Of a stretch of DNA of 64,000 nt, positions 18,727-27,497 are shown one piece after another. Numbering within the stretch: the first letter of the stretch is position 1; every line of letters starts with the position of its first letter. Location: NCBI GenBank assembly GCA_038746745.1, contig JBCDKJ010000001.1, positions 62,001-126,000 of the forward strand. Direction: 5' to 3'. The stretch is from JANQIO01 sp038746745. Lineage in GTDB: Bacteria > Pseudomonadota > Gammaproteobacteria > Pseudomonadales > Halieaceae. The notes below the pieces were generated by a model. That model was not told where the DNA came from. It was given only the letters and a program-made list of their open reading frames with translations, and made no database searches. Both the position numbers and the translations under genes were made by a program.

Positions 18727-19175
18727 GGGTTGTAGTAAATAAAGTCCAAAGGCCAGTGATGACCTGCGAGATGTTGTTCCACGCTGGCCAACACTAGAGG
18801 GCTGCGCAGTTTATCAGACTGTGACCTCAATTCAGTGGGGCTCATCCAGAGGCTGCGTATGATGCCTTCGTCCAATGCCCTGTCTGCATGTTCTGCGATC
18901 AGTTGGGCATGGAACGTGGTGCGCAGGTAGCTCACACCGTTGGCCGAGGCTGTGTACAGCGCCATGCCCAGGAGGCCCTCAATGACAACCTCGCAGGCGG
19001 TTTCCTCCAGCGTTTCACGCTGTGCCGCCTGAACCAGCGATTCGCCTGGTTCAACGTGGCCAGCCGGCTGGTTAATGACAATTCCTTCAGCCGCATGCTC
19101 CTCTACCATCAAATAGCGTCCGTTGCGCGCTACCACCGTTGCGACTGTTGTGTGCACATAGTCCTGTGGATTCAT
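18723..19175 (-). CDS. nudJ: NUDIX phosphohydrolase NudJ
   Basis: A 150-residue NUDIX hydrolase. The Nudix box runs from GHVEPGE through RETLEE, with Ala in place of the usual Gly after EET. The E. coli homologue in the same position dephosphorylates HMP-PP, nucleoside di/triphosphates and isopentenyl-type diphosphates. I choose ATG 19175 because it overlaps the rluE TGA by four bases; the open frame to 19238 would add 21 Arg/Gln-rich residues overlapping rluE. Synteny rluE-nudJ-mnmA-hflD-purB is conserved. Confidence 0.88.
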   Translation of the reverse strand: MNPQDYVHTTVATVVARNGRYLMVEEHAAEGIVINQPAGHVEPGESLVQAAQRETLEETACEVVIEGLLGMALYTASANGVSYLRTTFHAQLIAEHADRALDEGIIRSLWMSPTELRSQSDKLRSPLVLASVEQHLAGHHWPLDFIYYNP

Positions 19176-19759
19176 ATTTTGCGACCTGCGCGAGCCACGG
19201 ATGTTTTGTTGGGCATGTGCACCGTATCGCCTCGCCATCCGCCAGGCATCAGCCCATCCAGCGTCCAGTTTCCTATCGCTGTGCGCACCAGTCTGAGAGT
19301 GGGGTGACCGATGGCGGCAGTCATACGCCTGACCTGGCGATTGCGCCCTTCACAAATGCGCAGCTCCAGCCAACTGGTCTTGTCGTTTTTGCGTTGACGA
19401 ATCGGTGGATGACGCGGCCAGAGTCTGGGTTCGGTTTTGAGGAATCGTACCTTGGCTGGACGGGTGAGACCGTCTTTGAGAACAACCCCTTCGCGCAGCC
19501 GGGCCAGAGCTTCTGGCGGCGGTGCCCCCTCCACCTGTACCCAGTAGGTTTTATAGATCTTGTGGCGAGGATTGGCGATACGCTGCTGTAACCGCCCATC
19601 ATCCGTCAATAGCAGCAAACCCTCGGAGTCGTAGTCGAGCCTGCCGGCAACTCGATAGTCAGGAGCGTCAAGGAAGGATGCCAGCGTGTTGCGGCCCTCG
19701 CTGTCACTGAATTGCGACAGCACTTGATAAGGTTTGTTAAAGATAATCAGTCCCGCCAA
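19172..19759 (-). CDS. rluE: 23S rRNA pseudouridine synthase RluE
   Basis: A 195-residue RsuA/RluB-type pseudouridine synthase. The catalytic Asp is in AGRLDYDSEGLLLLT. Other conserved blocks are KTYWVQVEG and EGRNRQVRRMTAAIGHPTL. It starts directly with LIIFNKPYQVLSQF, so it lacks the N-terminal S4 domain, as E. coli RluE does; that enzyme makes pseudouridine 2457. It heads the minus-strand operon and is divergent from icd, the E. coli arrangement. Confidence 0.93.
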   Translation of the reverse strand: MAGLIIFNKPYQVLSQFSDSEGRNTLASFLDAPDYRVAGRLDYDSEGLLLLTDDGRLQQRIANPRHKIYKTYWVQVEGAPPPEALARLREGVVLKDGLTRPAKVRFLKTEPRLWPRHPPIRQRKNDKTSWLELRICEGRNRQVRRMTAAIGHPTLRLVRTAIGNWTLDGLMPGGWRGDTVHMPNKTSVARAGRKI

Positions 19760-19808
19760 GGATTTCCCCGCTGAAGCGCCAGACGTTCACAAAGGGTGAC
19801 CATTCTGG

Positions 19809-19817
19809 TGCTATACT
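19809..19817 (+). promoter_or_regulatory. icd: Probable icd promoter (extended -10)
   Basis: TGCTATACT is an extended -10 (TGn plus TATACT at 19812-19817) 46 bases before the icd ATG. A TTCACA at 19786-19791 resembles a -35 but the 20-base spacing is long, so the extended -10 probably carries the promoter. Confidence 0.5.
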
Positions 19818-19862
19818 TCGCGCCGTTTTGCATCCGCAACCTATCATCAAACGGAGCGTTTC

Positions 19863-21116
19863 ATGGGTTACAAGCATATCAAGGTACCTGCGCAGGGCGA
19901 GAAAATAGCTGTTAACGAAGACTACTCCCTTTCCGTACCTAGCAATCCAATCATCCCTTTTATTGAAGGCGATGGCATAGGCGTTGATATCAGCCCAGTG
20001 ATGCTAGATGTCGTCAATGCGGCCGTTGAGAAAGCATATAGCGGTGACCGCGAAATCTCATGGATGGAAATCTATACCGGCGAAAAGGCCGCTGAGCTCT
20101 ATGACGGCGACTGGTTCCCGGAGGAGACGCTTGACGCTATTCGAGAGTACTCGGTGGCTATTAAGGGGCCGCTGACGACGCCGGTAGGCGGTGGCTTTCG
20201 CTCACTCAACGTCGCACTGCGTCAAGAGATGGACCTGTACGTTTGCCAGCGCCCGGTGCGTTGGTTTGAGGGTGTCCCATCGCCAGTGCGTGAACCCGGA
20301 AAGTGCAACATGGTGATCTTCCGGGAAAACTCCGAGGATATCTACGCGGGCATCGAGTACGAAGCCGGGACAGAGGAAGCACGCAAGGTCGTGGAATTTA
20401 TCACTCAGGAAATGGGTGCGACCAAGATGCGCTTCACTGACGGCGTAGGAATCGGTATCAAGCCTGTGTCAGAGGAGGGCACCAAGCGGTTGGTGCGCAA
20501 GGCCATTCAGTACGCCATCGACCAGGATCTACCCAGCGTCACCCTCGTGCACAAGGGCAACATCATGAAGTTTACGGAAGGTGCTTTCCGTGACTGGGGC
20601 TATGAATTAGCTCAGGAAGAGTTTGGTGGTGAACTCCTCGACGGCGGCCCCTGGGTGTCCGTTAAAAACCCTCATTCGGGCAAAGACATAGTCATCAAGG
20701 ACGTGATTGCGGACGCGATGTTGCAACAGATTTTGACGCGCCCAGCCGAGTATAGCGTGGTCGCTACCATGAACCTGAACGGTGACTATCTTTCTGACGC
20801 ACTGGCGGCCCAGGTCGGGGGTATTGGCATAGCGCCTGGCGCCAACCTGAGCGATTCCATTGCCCTGTTTGAGGCCACTCATGGCACAGCACCCAAATAT
20901 GCCGGGCAGGACAAGGTAAATCCGGGCTCGCTCATCCTGTCTGCGGAGATGATGCTGCGGCACATGGGCTGGAACGAGGCCGCTGACTTGATCATCAAGG
21001 GTATGAACGGGGCGATCCAGGCCAGAACCGTGACTTACGACTTCGAGCGGCTGATGGAAGGGGCGACACTGGTGAGTTGCTCAGGATTTGGTGCCGCAAT
21101 CATCGAACATATGTGA
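19863..21116 (+). CDS. icd: NADP-dependent isocitrate dehydrogenase
   Basis: A 417-residue homodimeric enzyme of the TCA cycle. FIEGDGIGVDI opens the nucleotide fold, GGGFRSLNVALRQ holds the phosphorylatable/substrate-binding Ser, and NLNGDYLSDALAAQVGG precedes the active site. The adenine-phosphate specificity region near GTAPKYAGQDKVNPGS fits NADP use. ACGGAG lies six bases before the ATG. It stands alone, divergent from rluE, and provides 2-oxoglutarate next to the succinyl-CoA-producing operon of this window. Confidence 0.96.
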   Translation: MGYKHIKVPAQGEKIAVNEDYSLSVPSNPIIPFIEGDGIGVDISPVMLDVVNAAVEKAYSGDREISWMEIYTGEKAAELYDGDWFPEETLDAIREYSVAIKGPLTTPVGGGFRSLNVALRQEMDLYVCQRPVRWFEGVPSPVREPGKCNMVIFRENSEDIYAGIEYEAGTEEARKVVEFITQEMGATKMRFTDGVGIGIKPVSEEGTKRLVRKAIQYAIDQDLPSVTLVHKGNIMKFTEGAFRDWGYELAQEEFGGELLDGGPWVSVKNPHSGKDIVIKDVIADAMLQQILTRPAEYSVVATMNLNGDYLSDALAAQVGGIGIAPGANLSDSIALFEATHGTAPKYAGQDKVNPGSLILSAEMMLRHMGWNEAADLIIKGMNGAIQARTVTYDFERLMEGATLVSCSGFGAAIIEHM

Positions 21117-21240
21117 GGGCGTCCACCAGTTTTTCAGTACACTAGCTTCTTTGTTACTGAGTATGTGAGTAAGTAAAGGGTCACGTAGATACGCGGGTGC
21201 ATACGGTGGCGCAGCCTGCCGGTGCGCTGGGCGATGATTC

Positions 21241-21260
21241 TGGCAACGCTTTTGTTGCCA
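21241..21260 (+). repeat. Inverted repeat between icd and clpS
   Basis: TGGCAAC (21241-21247) and GTTGCCA (21254-21260) form a perfect seven-base stem with a six-base loop. No T-run follows. It could cap the icd mRNA or be an operator before clpS. Confidence 0.5.
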
Positions 21261-21288
21261 TTCGACACCACAGTGCGGCCGATTTGGG

Positions 21289-21294
21289 TATACT
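21289..21294 (+). promoter_or_regulatory. clpS: Possible clpS -10 element
   Basis: GGGTATACT contains a good -10 hexamer at 21289-21294; no clear -35 is seen at 17 bases. If used, transcription would begin near 21301, making the upstream ATG at 21301 unusable and supporting a clpS start further downstream. Confidence 0.4.
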
Positions 21295-21483
21295 CATCGC
21301 ATGGCTGTGCAGTCGCTGTTTTTACAAAGTATTGACGCAGGCGATGATCGATTCGCCCGACACTCTAACTCGTCGAACTCATCGAGAGCGGCGTTGACAG
21401 CCGCGTTGAGAGACGCGTCTGGCGGCGGTGCAACACTTGCATCACCAGACGCAGCGATCTCGCATTTCCCCAAACATTCTCCT

Positions 21484-21846
21484 ATGTTGGCTTCTGTGCT
21501 GCCTCCCATGCTGGCCGGCGACGACGATGCTGATTACTCGCCGCCAGAGGGCGATATCGCCGTTCAGGAAGCCAGGCCGCAGGTAAAAAAACCGCCGCTG
21601 TACAAGGTGATCCTCCTCAACGACGATTACACGCCGATGGAGTTCGTTGTGGAAGTGCTTGAAGTGTTCTTCCGAATGAATCGCGAGCAAGCCACTCAGG
21701 TAATGCTGACGGTGCATACGCGTGGCAAAGGCGTATGCGGTATATACACCCGCGATATTGCTGAGACCAAGATGAATCAGGTGAACCAATACGCCCGTGA
21801 TAACCAGCATCCCCTTCTTTGCGAAGTCGAGGCGTCTGACGGTTGA
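21484..21846 (+). CDS. clpS: ATP-dependent Clp protease adaptor ClpS
   Basis: The N-recognin that delivers proteins with N-terminal Leu, Phe, Tyr or Trp to ClpAP. The core carries the NDDYTPMEFVVEVL motif, HTRGKGVCGIYTRDIAETK and a C-terminal PLLCEVE. I choose ATG 21484 (120 residues, like other ClpS). The frame is open to 21301, but that extension is low-complexity Ser/Ala/Asp-rich and begins just after a probable -10 element. ATG 21508 is another possibility. No start has a good Shine-Dalgarno. It is upstream of clpA, as usual. Confidence 0.9.
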   Translation: MLASVLPPMLAGDDDADYSPPEGDIAVQEARPQVKKPPLYKVILLNDDYTPMEFVVEVLEVFFRMNREQATQVMLTVHTRGKGVCGIYTRDIAETKMNQVNQYARDNQHPLLCEVEASDG

Positions 21847-21887
21847 CAGGACCTTATCCGCCTTCCAGCGAGCCCCGGGCTTCTGTC

Positions 21888-21911
21888 ATGGGAACCTCCA
21901 TGGGAACCTCA
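21888..21911. repeat. 12-base tandem duplication in clpS-clpA spacer
   Basis: ATGGGAACCTCC (21888-21899) is followed by ATGGGAACCTCA (21900-21911). Confidence 0.8.
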
Positions 21912-21970
21912 TCGCCGCCCACCGGTCGAAATTGCGATACCCTGCGTAGCTATAGATATATAGCAACGTA

Positions 21971-22006
21971 TAGAAGCCATGTTAGAAGCCATATTAGAAG
22001 CCGTAT
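21971..22006. repeat. 12-base tandem triplication in clpS-clpA spacer
   Basis: Three adjacent units: TAGAAGCCATGT, TAGAAGCCATAT and TAGAAGCCGTAT. The clpA ATG lies 82 bases downstream, so the repeats probably lie in the clpA leader or its promoter region. Confidence 0.85.
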
Positions 22007-22087
22007 TCACAGCAGATACCACACGCGTCAGTTACCAGCGTCCTCAGGACGCCTAGCGGGACCGCCATCCCACGGAGATTCAGGCCT

Positions 22088-24370
22088 ATGCTGAACAAGG
22101 AACTCGAAGCCACTCTCAATGAGGCCTTCAAGGGTGCTCAGGCGAAAAGACACGAGTATATGACGGTGGAGCATCTGCTCCTTGCGTTGCTGGATAACAG
22201 CGATGCCACACGCGTGCTCAAGGCCTGTGGTGGCGATCTCGGCGGCTTACGCGGGGAACTCACCGAGTTTGTTGACGCAACTACACCACTGATTCCAGAA
22301 GATGAAAGCGACCGTGATACGCAACCCACGCTCGGTTTCCAGCGCGTCATTCAGCGAGCAGCTTTCCACGTGCAGTCTTCCGGAAAGGCGGAAGTGACAG
22401 GTGCCAATGTCCTGGTCGCCATTTTTTCCGAGCAGGAAAGCCAGGCGGTCTACTTCCTCAAAATGCAGAATATCGCCCGCCTGGATGTGGTCAACTACAT
22501 TACCCACGGCATCTCAAAGGTGGCCGGTGAGGAAGAAGGCGAAGCCAGCGGTCGCGCTGCTGATGACGATGTTGCGGGTGAAGAGGGCGAGGCTAATCCG
22601 CTGGACAGTTTCGCCACCAATCTGAATGCTGAAGCCGCTGAAGGTCGCATTGACCCGCTGATCGGACGAGCACAGGAGGTGGAACGGGTATCTCAGATCC
22701 TGTCGCGCCGACGGAAGAATAACCCACTGTTAGTCGGCGAGTCCGGAGTAGGCAAGACGGCGATTGCAGAAGGGCTCGCCAAGAAAATTATCGACGGCGA
22801 TGTGCCAGAGGTGTTGAAGGATAGCGTTGTCTACGCACTGGATATGGGTGCTCTGCTTGCAGGAACCAAGTATCGCGGCGACTTTGAAAAGCGTTTGAAG
22901 ACGCTGTTAGCAGAACTGAAAAAGCGAGAAGGCGCTATCCTCTTTATCGACGAAATCCATACCATCATAGGAGCTGGTGCTGCCTCCGGCGGCGTGATGG
23001 ACGCGTCGAATCTGCTTAAGCCCATGCTGGCGTCTGGAAAGCTACGCTGTATCGGCTCCACCACCTTCCAGGAATATCGCGGTATCTTCGATAAAGACCG
23101 TGCACTGAGTCGTCGCTTTCAGAAGATCGACGTCATGGAGCCCTCCGCCGAGGATACCTACCATATCCTCAAAGGACTCAAGAGTCGCTTTGAGGAGCAC
23201 CATGGGCTGCGCTATACCAATAAGGCGCTGCGCGCTGCTGCCGATCTCGCAGAGCGCTACATTACCGACCGCTTCCTTCCGGACAAGGCCATTGACGTCA
23301 TCGATGAGGCGGGCGCCTATCAGCAATTGCAGCCTGTATCGCGGCGCAAAAAGGTGATCGGCGTTCACGACGTTGAAGCGGTGATTGCCAAGATCGCTCG
23401 CATTCCCCCTAAGTCTGTCAGTGCCTCCGACAAGGCGGCGCTGGAGAAGCTGGAGACGAACCTGCAGATGGCTGTTTTTGGGCAGGATCAGGCCATCACG
23501 AGCCTGGCCACTGCCATCAAGCTGGCTCGCGCTGGCTTGAAGCCTTCTGAGAAACCTATCGGGTCCTTCTTGTTTGCGGGCCCCACCGGCGTCGGTAAAA
23601 CCGAAGTTAGCCGCCAGTTGGCGCGAGTTCTGGGTCTCGAGCTGGTGCGGTTCGACATGTCGGAATATATGGAGCGCCACACCGTGTCGCGCCTGATCGG
23701 CGCACCCCCAGGCTATGTGGGCTTCGACCAGGGCGGTCTGCTGACGGAAGCAGTGACCAAGAATCCGCACTCAGTGGTGTTACTCGACGAGATCGAGAAA
23801 GCACATCCCGAAGTCTTTAACTTGTTGTTGCAAGTGATGGACCATGGCTCATTGACCGATAACAACGGTCGCCGTGCCGATTTCCGTAATGTCATTCTTA
23901 TCATGACCACCAACGCTGGCGCTGAGAATATCAGCCGCCGCAGCATAGGCTTTATAGAGCAGGATCATTCCACCGACGGGCTGGAGGCGATCAACCGGAT
24001 GTTCACGCCGGAATTTAGAAATCGTCTGGACAGCATCATTCAGTTTGAGCCGCTTGGCACGGAGGTCATTTTGACCGTGGTCGACAAGTTCCTTACTGAA
24101 CTGCAGCACCAGTTGGATGAGAAAAAAGTTCTGCTGAACGTCAGCGAGCGAGCCAGGCAGTGGCTGGTGGAGCGTGGCTACGACATCACCATGGGTGCAA
24201 GACCTATGGCGCGTGTTATCCAGGAAAACATCAAAAAGCCGTTGGCTGAAATGGTGTTGTTTGGAGAGCTATCTCACAACGGCGGAACCGCCGATGTGAG
24301 TTACGATGAAGCCACCGATAGCTTGATTGTAGAAGCGGTTGTGGAAGAAGAGGAGCCCGCCGAAGCCTGA
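22088..24370 (+). CDS. clpA: ATP-dependent Clp protease ATP-binding subunit ClpA
   Basis: A 760-residue double AAA+ unfoldase. The Clp N-domain is residues 1-145; AAA-1 has Walker A GESGVGKTAIAEG and Walker B LFIDEIHTIIGAG; AAA-2 has GPTGVGKTEVSRQ and VVLLDEIEKAHPEV. It lacks the long middle coiled coil of ClpB, so it is ClpA. It pairs with ClpP to degrade ClpS-delivered and SsrA-tagged proteins. A 241-base spacer with tandem repeats separates it from clpS. It converges on infA with one base between the stop codons. Confidence 0.96.
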   Translation: MLNKELEATLNEAFKGAQAKRHEYMTVEHLLLALLDNSDATRVLKACGGDLGGLRGELTEFVDATTPLIPEDESDRDTQPTLGFQRVIQRAAFHVQSSGKAEVTGANVLVAIFSEQESQAVYFLKMQNIARLDVVNYITHGISKVAGEEEGEASGRAADDDVAGEEGEANPLDSFATNLNAEAAEGRIDPLIGRAQEVERVSQILSRRRKNNPLLVGESGVGKTAIAEGLAKKIIDGDVPEVLKDSVVYALDMGALLAGTKYRGDFEKRLKTLLAELKKREGAILFIDEIHTIIGAGAASGGVMDASNLLKPMLASGKLRCIGSTTFQEYRGIFDKDRALSRRFQKIDVMEPSAEDTYHILKGLKSRFEEHHGLRYTNKALRAAADLAERYITDRFLPDKAIDVIDEAGAYQQLQPVSRRKKVIGVHDVEAVIAKIARIPPKSVSASDKAALEKLETNLQMAVFGQDQAITSLATAIKLARAGLKPSEKPIGSFLFAGPTGVGKTEVSRQLARVLGLELVRFDMSEYMERHTVSRLIGAPPGYVGFDQGGLLTEAVTKNPHSVVLLDEIEKAHPEVFNLLLQVMDHGSLTDNNGRRADFRNVILIMTTNAGAENISRRSIGFIEQDHSTDGLEAINRMFTPEFRNRLDSIIQFEPLGTEVILTVVDKFLTELQHQLDEKKVLLNVSERARQWLVERGYDITMGARPMARVIQENIKKPLAEMVLFGELSHNGGTADVSYDEATDSLIVEAVVEEEEPAEA

Positions 24371-24371
24371 A

Positions 24372-24590
24372 TCAACGGGCCCGGTAGGTGATTCTGCCCT
24401 TGGTGAGATCATAGGGGGTCAGTTCGACTTTGACTTTGTCTCCGGTGAGGATGCGGATGTAGTTTTTGCGCATCTTGCCTGAGATATGGGCTGTTACAAC
24501 GTGGCCATTCTCAAGTTGTACTCGGAAAGTGGTATTGGGCAGGGTGTCTATGACCTCGCCGTCCATTTCAATTTGGTCTTCTTTTGCCAT
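24372..24590 (-). CDS. infA: Translation initiation factor IF-1
   Basis: A complete 72-residue S1/OB-fold initiation factor. MAKEDQIEMDGEV opens the protein, with HISGKMRKNYIRI and DKVKVELTPYDL inside, ending KGRITYRAR. It binds the 30S A site during initiation. In many gammaproteobacteria infA lies beside clpA and the aat/bpt genes, as here. It is a single-gene unit with a 236-base spacer upstream. Confidence 0.97.
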   Translation of the reverse strand: MAKEDQIEMDGEVIDTLPNTTFRVQLENGHVVTAHISGKMRKNYIRILTGDKVKVELTPYDLTKGRITYRAR

Positions 24591-24712
24591 GCGGCAGCTA
24601 ACCTGTCTGAGCTAAAACGCGGCGCATTTTGCCCTAATTACGTTTTCAGTACCACCGGCAGAACGCCGATAGTGGACGAGCAAGCTGGTAAAACCCTAAA
24701 AGCAAAAGGCGA

Positions 24713-24754
24713 GTGGCTCACCTGATGTGGCTCACCTGATGTGGCTCATCTGAT
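24713..24754. repeat. 14-base tandem triplication upstream of infA
   Basis: GTGGCTCACCTGAT occurs at 24713-24726 and 24727-24740, then with one change at 24741-24754. It lies in the 236-base spacer between infA and bpt, which holds no convincing gene or tRNA; the position is 123-164 bases upstream of the infA start. Confidence 0.85.
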
Positions 24755-24826
24755 ATAGAGGTGTCTGGCGATAGGGCCTCGTAACACAACGGTACAAGAC
24801 AGCAAAATCTGCACTTTATCGGCTAC

Positions 24827-25537
24827 TTAGAGCAGTTCTACCCAGCTTCCGTTGACGTAGAGCTCAAGTGGTCGGTATTGGATCTTGTAGGCCATTTTCT
24901 GGCACTGCTTAATCCAATACCCCAGGTAGAGGTACTCCAAACCCAGCGCCGCAGTTTCCTGAATCTGCCAGAGCACTGCGAAAGTACCCAGACTGCGTTC
25001 GGTCAAGTTGGGATCATAAAAGGTATAAATTGCGGATAGCCCATCATCCAGTGCGTCGGCAACGGCCACGCCGATCAGCATGTCCTTATTGTACATTCCG
25101 TAGAAGCGCGTCACGCCCCACTCAGCACTCAAAAACGACTGGTACTGCTCTCTGGACGGGGGGTACATATCGCCATCGTGATGCCGTGCTTCAATATAGC
25201 GACGGTACAACTCAAAGCATTCATCGGTGTTGATGTCTTCCAGCTCCTGCACCTCAAGATCATCATTTTTACGCAGGCAGCGGCGCTGGTTGCGTTTTGC
25301 TTCGAAGCGTGCCACCGGTACGCGAGCCGGGATGCAGGCATTGCAGTTGCTACAGTTGGGGCGGTACAAGTGGGAGCCAGAGCGCCGAAATCCAAGCAGG
25401 GACAACTGACTGTACAGGGTTCCTGACATCGGAGTGCGGGGGTCGACAAACAGTGTGGTGGCCTCCTGCTCGGGCAAGTAACTGCAGCTGTGAGGGTAGG
25501 TTGTGTAAACCTTGAGGTCTCGCAGCGAAGAGGTCAC
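24827..25537 (-). CDS. bpt: Aspartate/glutamate leucyl(arginyl)-tRNA-protein transferase
   Basis: A 236-residue transferase with both N- and C-terminal ATE domains. The Cys cluster (HSCSYLPEQEA, then NCSNCNACIPAR) and LEYLYLGYWIKQCQKM match bacterial Bpt, which adds Leu from tRNA to proteins beginning with Asp or Glu and so creates a ClpS degron. Eukaryotic-type Ate1 adds Arg; the short length and bacterial context favour Bpt. It overlaps aat by four bases. Confidence 0.9.
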   Translation of the reverse strand: MTSSLRDLKVYTTYPHSCSYLPEQEATTLFVDPRTPMSGTLYSQLSLLGFRRSGSHLYRPNCSNCNACIPARVPVARFEAKRNQRRCLRKNDDLEVQELEDINTDECFELYRRYIEARHHDGDMYPPSREQYQSFLSAEWGVTRFYGMYNKDMLIGVAVADALDDGLSAIYTFYDPNLTERSLGTFAVLWQIQETAALGLEYLYLGYWIKQCQKMAYKIQYRPLELYVNGSWVELL

Positions 25538-26247
25538 ACCAAATCTCCTGAGGTAATGTCCAGCTCCCAGTGCGCCTGGGAAGCCGTCATTTCGGTTTGG
25601 GTAAGGTAATTTTCAAAGTCTACCCGAGGAATATTACGCGCGCCCATAGAGTTTAGATGGTCGCTCTCAATCTGGCAGTCTATGACGTTCAAACCGTGTT
25701 GCTGAATCTCTCGGGTCAGCGCGATCAGCGCTATCTTCGATGCGTCACTGATTCTGCTGAACATGGATTCGCCAAAGAATACGCGTCCAAGCGCTACACC
25801 ATAGAGCCCCCCCTGTAGCTGGTTCTGCTCATCCCATACTTCTACCGAGTGGGCGTAGCCTGCGCGATGCAGCTCCATATAGGCTCTTGCCATGCTATTG
25901 GTGATCCAGGTACCACGCTCCCGAGCCCGCGGGGCCGCGCAGCCCGAAAGTACGCGATGAAAGACAGTATCTGTGGTTATGCGAAAGCGATTTTTACGCA
26001 GCGTTTTGGAGAGACTTCGCGATACGCGCACTTCCTGCGGGTATAAAACCGAGCGCGGGTCGGGGCTCCACCACAGAATCGGTTGAGGATCCTCGTACCA
26101 GGGAAAAATGCCCCGTTGGTAGGCGTTTAACAAGCGGTCAAACGATAGGTCGCCGCCAACGGCCAGTAGCCCATTAGGGTAGCTCAGCGCATGCTGGGTG
26201 TCGGGAAAATCAAGGCTGTCACGGCTTATACGCTCAATATTGACCAT
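25534..26247 (-). CDS. aat: Leucyl/phenylalanyl-tRNA-protein transferase
   Basis: A 237-residue GNAT-fold enzyme that attaches Leu or Phe to proteins with N-terminal Lys or Arg, making them ClpS/ClpA substrates. Family blocks are YPNGLLAVGGDLS, YQRGIFPWYED with WWSPDPRSVL, YGVALGRVFFGESMFS, and IDCQIESDHLNSMGA. It is translationally coupled to bpt by an ATGA overlap. It lies 27 bases downstream of trxB in the same direction. Confidence 0.95.
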   Translation of the reverse strand: MVNIERISRDSLDFPDTQHALSYPNGLLAVGGDLSFDRLLNAYQRGIFPWYEDPQPILWWSPDPRSVLYPQEVRVSRSLSKTLRKNRFRITTDTVFHRVLSGCAAPRARERGTWITNSMARAYMELHRAGYAHSVEVWDEQNQLQGGLYGVALGRVFFGESMFSRISDASKIALIALTREIQQHGLNVIDCQIESDHLNSMGARNIPRVDFENYLTQTEMTASQAHWELDITSGDLV

Positions 26248-26274
26248 TACTGCCTGGGCCTGATCGCGTCTCGT

Positions 26275-27225
26275 CTAACGCAGATTATCGAGAAAACGCT
26301 CTGCATCCAAGGCGGCCATACAACCAAAGCCCGCAGATGTCACAGCCTGACGGTAGACATGGTCACCCACGTCGCCAGCGGCGAAAACGCCGTCGACGCT
26401 CGTCGCCGTCGCGTCGCCCTCAGTGCCACTGTGGATACGAATATAGCCATCTTTCATGTCCAGTTGGCCGGAGAAAATGTCCGTGTTGGGCTTGTGTCCA
26501 ATCGCAATAAACACGCCAGCGAGATCAATCGCCGTGAGGCTTTCGTCTTTGGTGGATTTTACCCGCATGCCGGTGACACCGGAGTCATCTCCAGTGATTT
26601 CGTCCAGCGTGTGATCCCAGAGAATAGTAACTTTGCCTTCCTTCTCGCGCTCAAACAGCTTTTTCTGCAGTATTTTTTCCGCCCGCAGCGCGTCACGGCG
26701 ATGCACCAGTGTCACATGTTCAGCAATGTTGGCCAGATAGAGAGCCTCTTCTACCGCTGTATTGCCGCCACCGATGACCGCTACCTTTTGGCCGCGATAG
26801 AAAAATCCGTCGCAGGTGGCGCAGGCACTAACCCCTTTGCCCATAAAGGCATCCTCTGAGGGCAGACCCAGGTATTGGGCCGAGGCGCCGGTAGCTATGA
26901 TGAGGGCATCACAGGTATAGCTGGATGTCCCTTTCAGTGAAAAGGGGCGGGAGGACAGGTCAACCTGTTCAATGTGGTCAAAAATGACCTGTGTATCAAA
27001 GCGCTCCGCATGCGCCAGCATGCGCTGCATCAGGTCTGGTCCCTGCAGTCCCTCTACGTCGCCGGGCCAGTTGTCCACATCTGTGGTGGTCGTGAGCTGA
27101 CCACCCTGTTGAATGCCGGTAATCACAACCGGGTCGAGATTGGCGCGCGCGGCATAAACCGCTGCGGTGTAACCCGCCGGTCCTGAACCCAAAATAATCA
27201 AGCGGTGATGTTGGCTATCGCTCAT
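26275..27225 (-). CDS. trxB: Thioredoxin-disulfide reductase
   Basis: A 316-residue low-molecular-weight flavoprotein that transfers electrons from NADPH to thioredoxin. FAD-binding GSGPAGYTAAVYAAR is at residues 12-26, the redox-active pair is CATCDG, the NADPH fold is AVIGGGNTAVEEALYL, and the second FAD motif is GVFAAGDVGDHVYRQ. It is the first gene of the minus-strand trxB-aat-bpt group, divergent from ftsK, a common gammaproteobacterial arrangement. Confidence 0.96.
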   Translation of the reverse strand: MSDSQHHRLIILGSGPAGYTAAVYAARANLDPVVITGIQQGGQLTTTTDVDNWPGDVEGLQGPDLMQRMLAHAERFDTQVIFDHIEQVDLSSRPFSLKGTSSYTCDALIIATGASAQYLGLPSEDAFMGKGVSACATCDGFFYRGQKVAVIGGGNTAVEEALYLANIAEHVTLVHRRDALRAEKILQKKLFEREKEGKVTILWDHTLDEITGDDSGVTGMRVKSTKDESLTAIDLAGVFIAIGHKPNTDIFSGQLDMKDGYIRIHSGTEGDATATSVDGVFAAGDVGDHVYRQAVTSAGFGCMAALDAERFLDNLR

Positions 27226-27304
27226 ATCGGTGTCTCATTCCTCTCAATGTTAGCCAGACTGCGATGCTAGTCGACCTGGTGTTTGCGCGTATCAGCTCGC
27301 GGGC

Positions 27305-27340
27305 CTCTTAACTCTCTTAACTCTCTTGACTCTCTTAACT
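27305..27340. repeat. 9-base tandem repeat, four copies
   Basis: CTCTTAACT is repeated four times at 27305-27313, 27314-27322, 27323-27331 (one change, G for A) and 27332-27340. It lies 80-115 bases upstream of the trxB start. Confidence 0.9.
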
Positions 27341-27365
27341 TCCAATACTCCATTGGGTACCTGGT

Positions 27366-27401
27366 GATCCTGTAGATCTTGCGGATCTTGCAGATCGTGA
27401 A
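27366..27401. repeat. Second 9-base tandem repeat, four diverged copies
   Basis: GATCCTGTA, GATCTTGCG, GATCTTGCA and GATCGTGAA follow one another. Each begins GATC, the Dam recognition sequence. Confidence 0.75.
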
Positions 27402-27497
27402 AAGAGGGCTGTAGCGGCCTAGAAACGGTACAATTCACAGAATGCCCGTTTGCGGTTAGTCATATGATAAATTAAAGCATAAAGCAGCGCTAAGCTT

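Noticed and set aside
21117..21300. Possible tRNA or terminator after icd
   Set aside because: No cloverleaf and no hairpin followed by a T-run; only a 7-base stem at 21241.
21843..22094. 83-codon frame between clpS and clpA
   Set aside because: Its Arg-Ser-His repeats arise from the 12-base DNA repeats, and it overlaps both neighbours.
23042..23770. 242-codon frame antisense to clpA
   Set aside because: Composition reflects the opposite strand of a strongly conserved gene; no domain seen.
24486..24725. 79-codon frame overlapping infA
   Set aside because: Mostly antisense to infA; no support.
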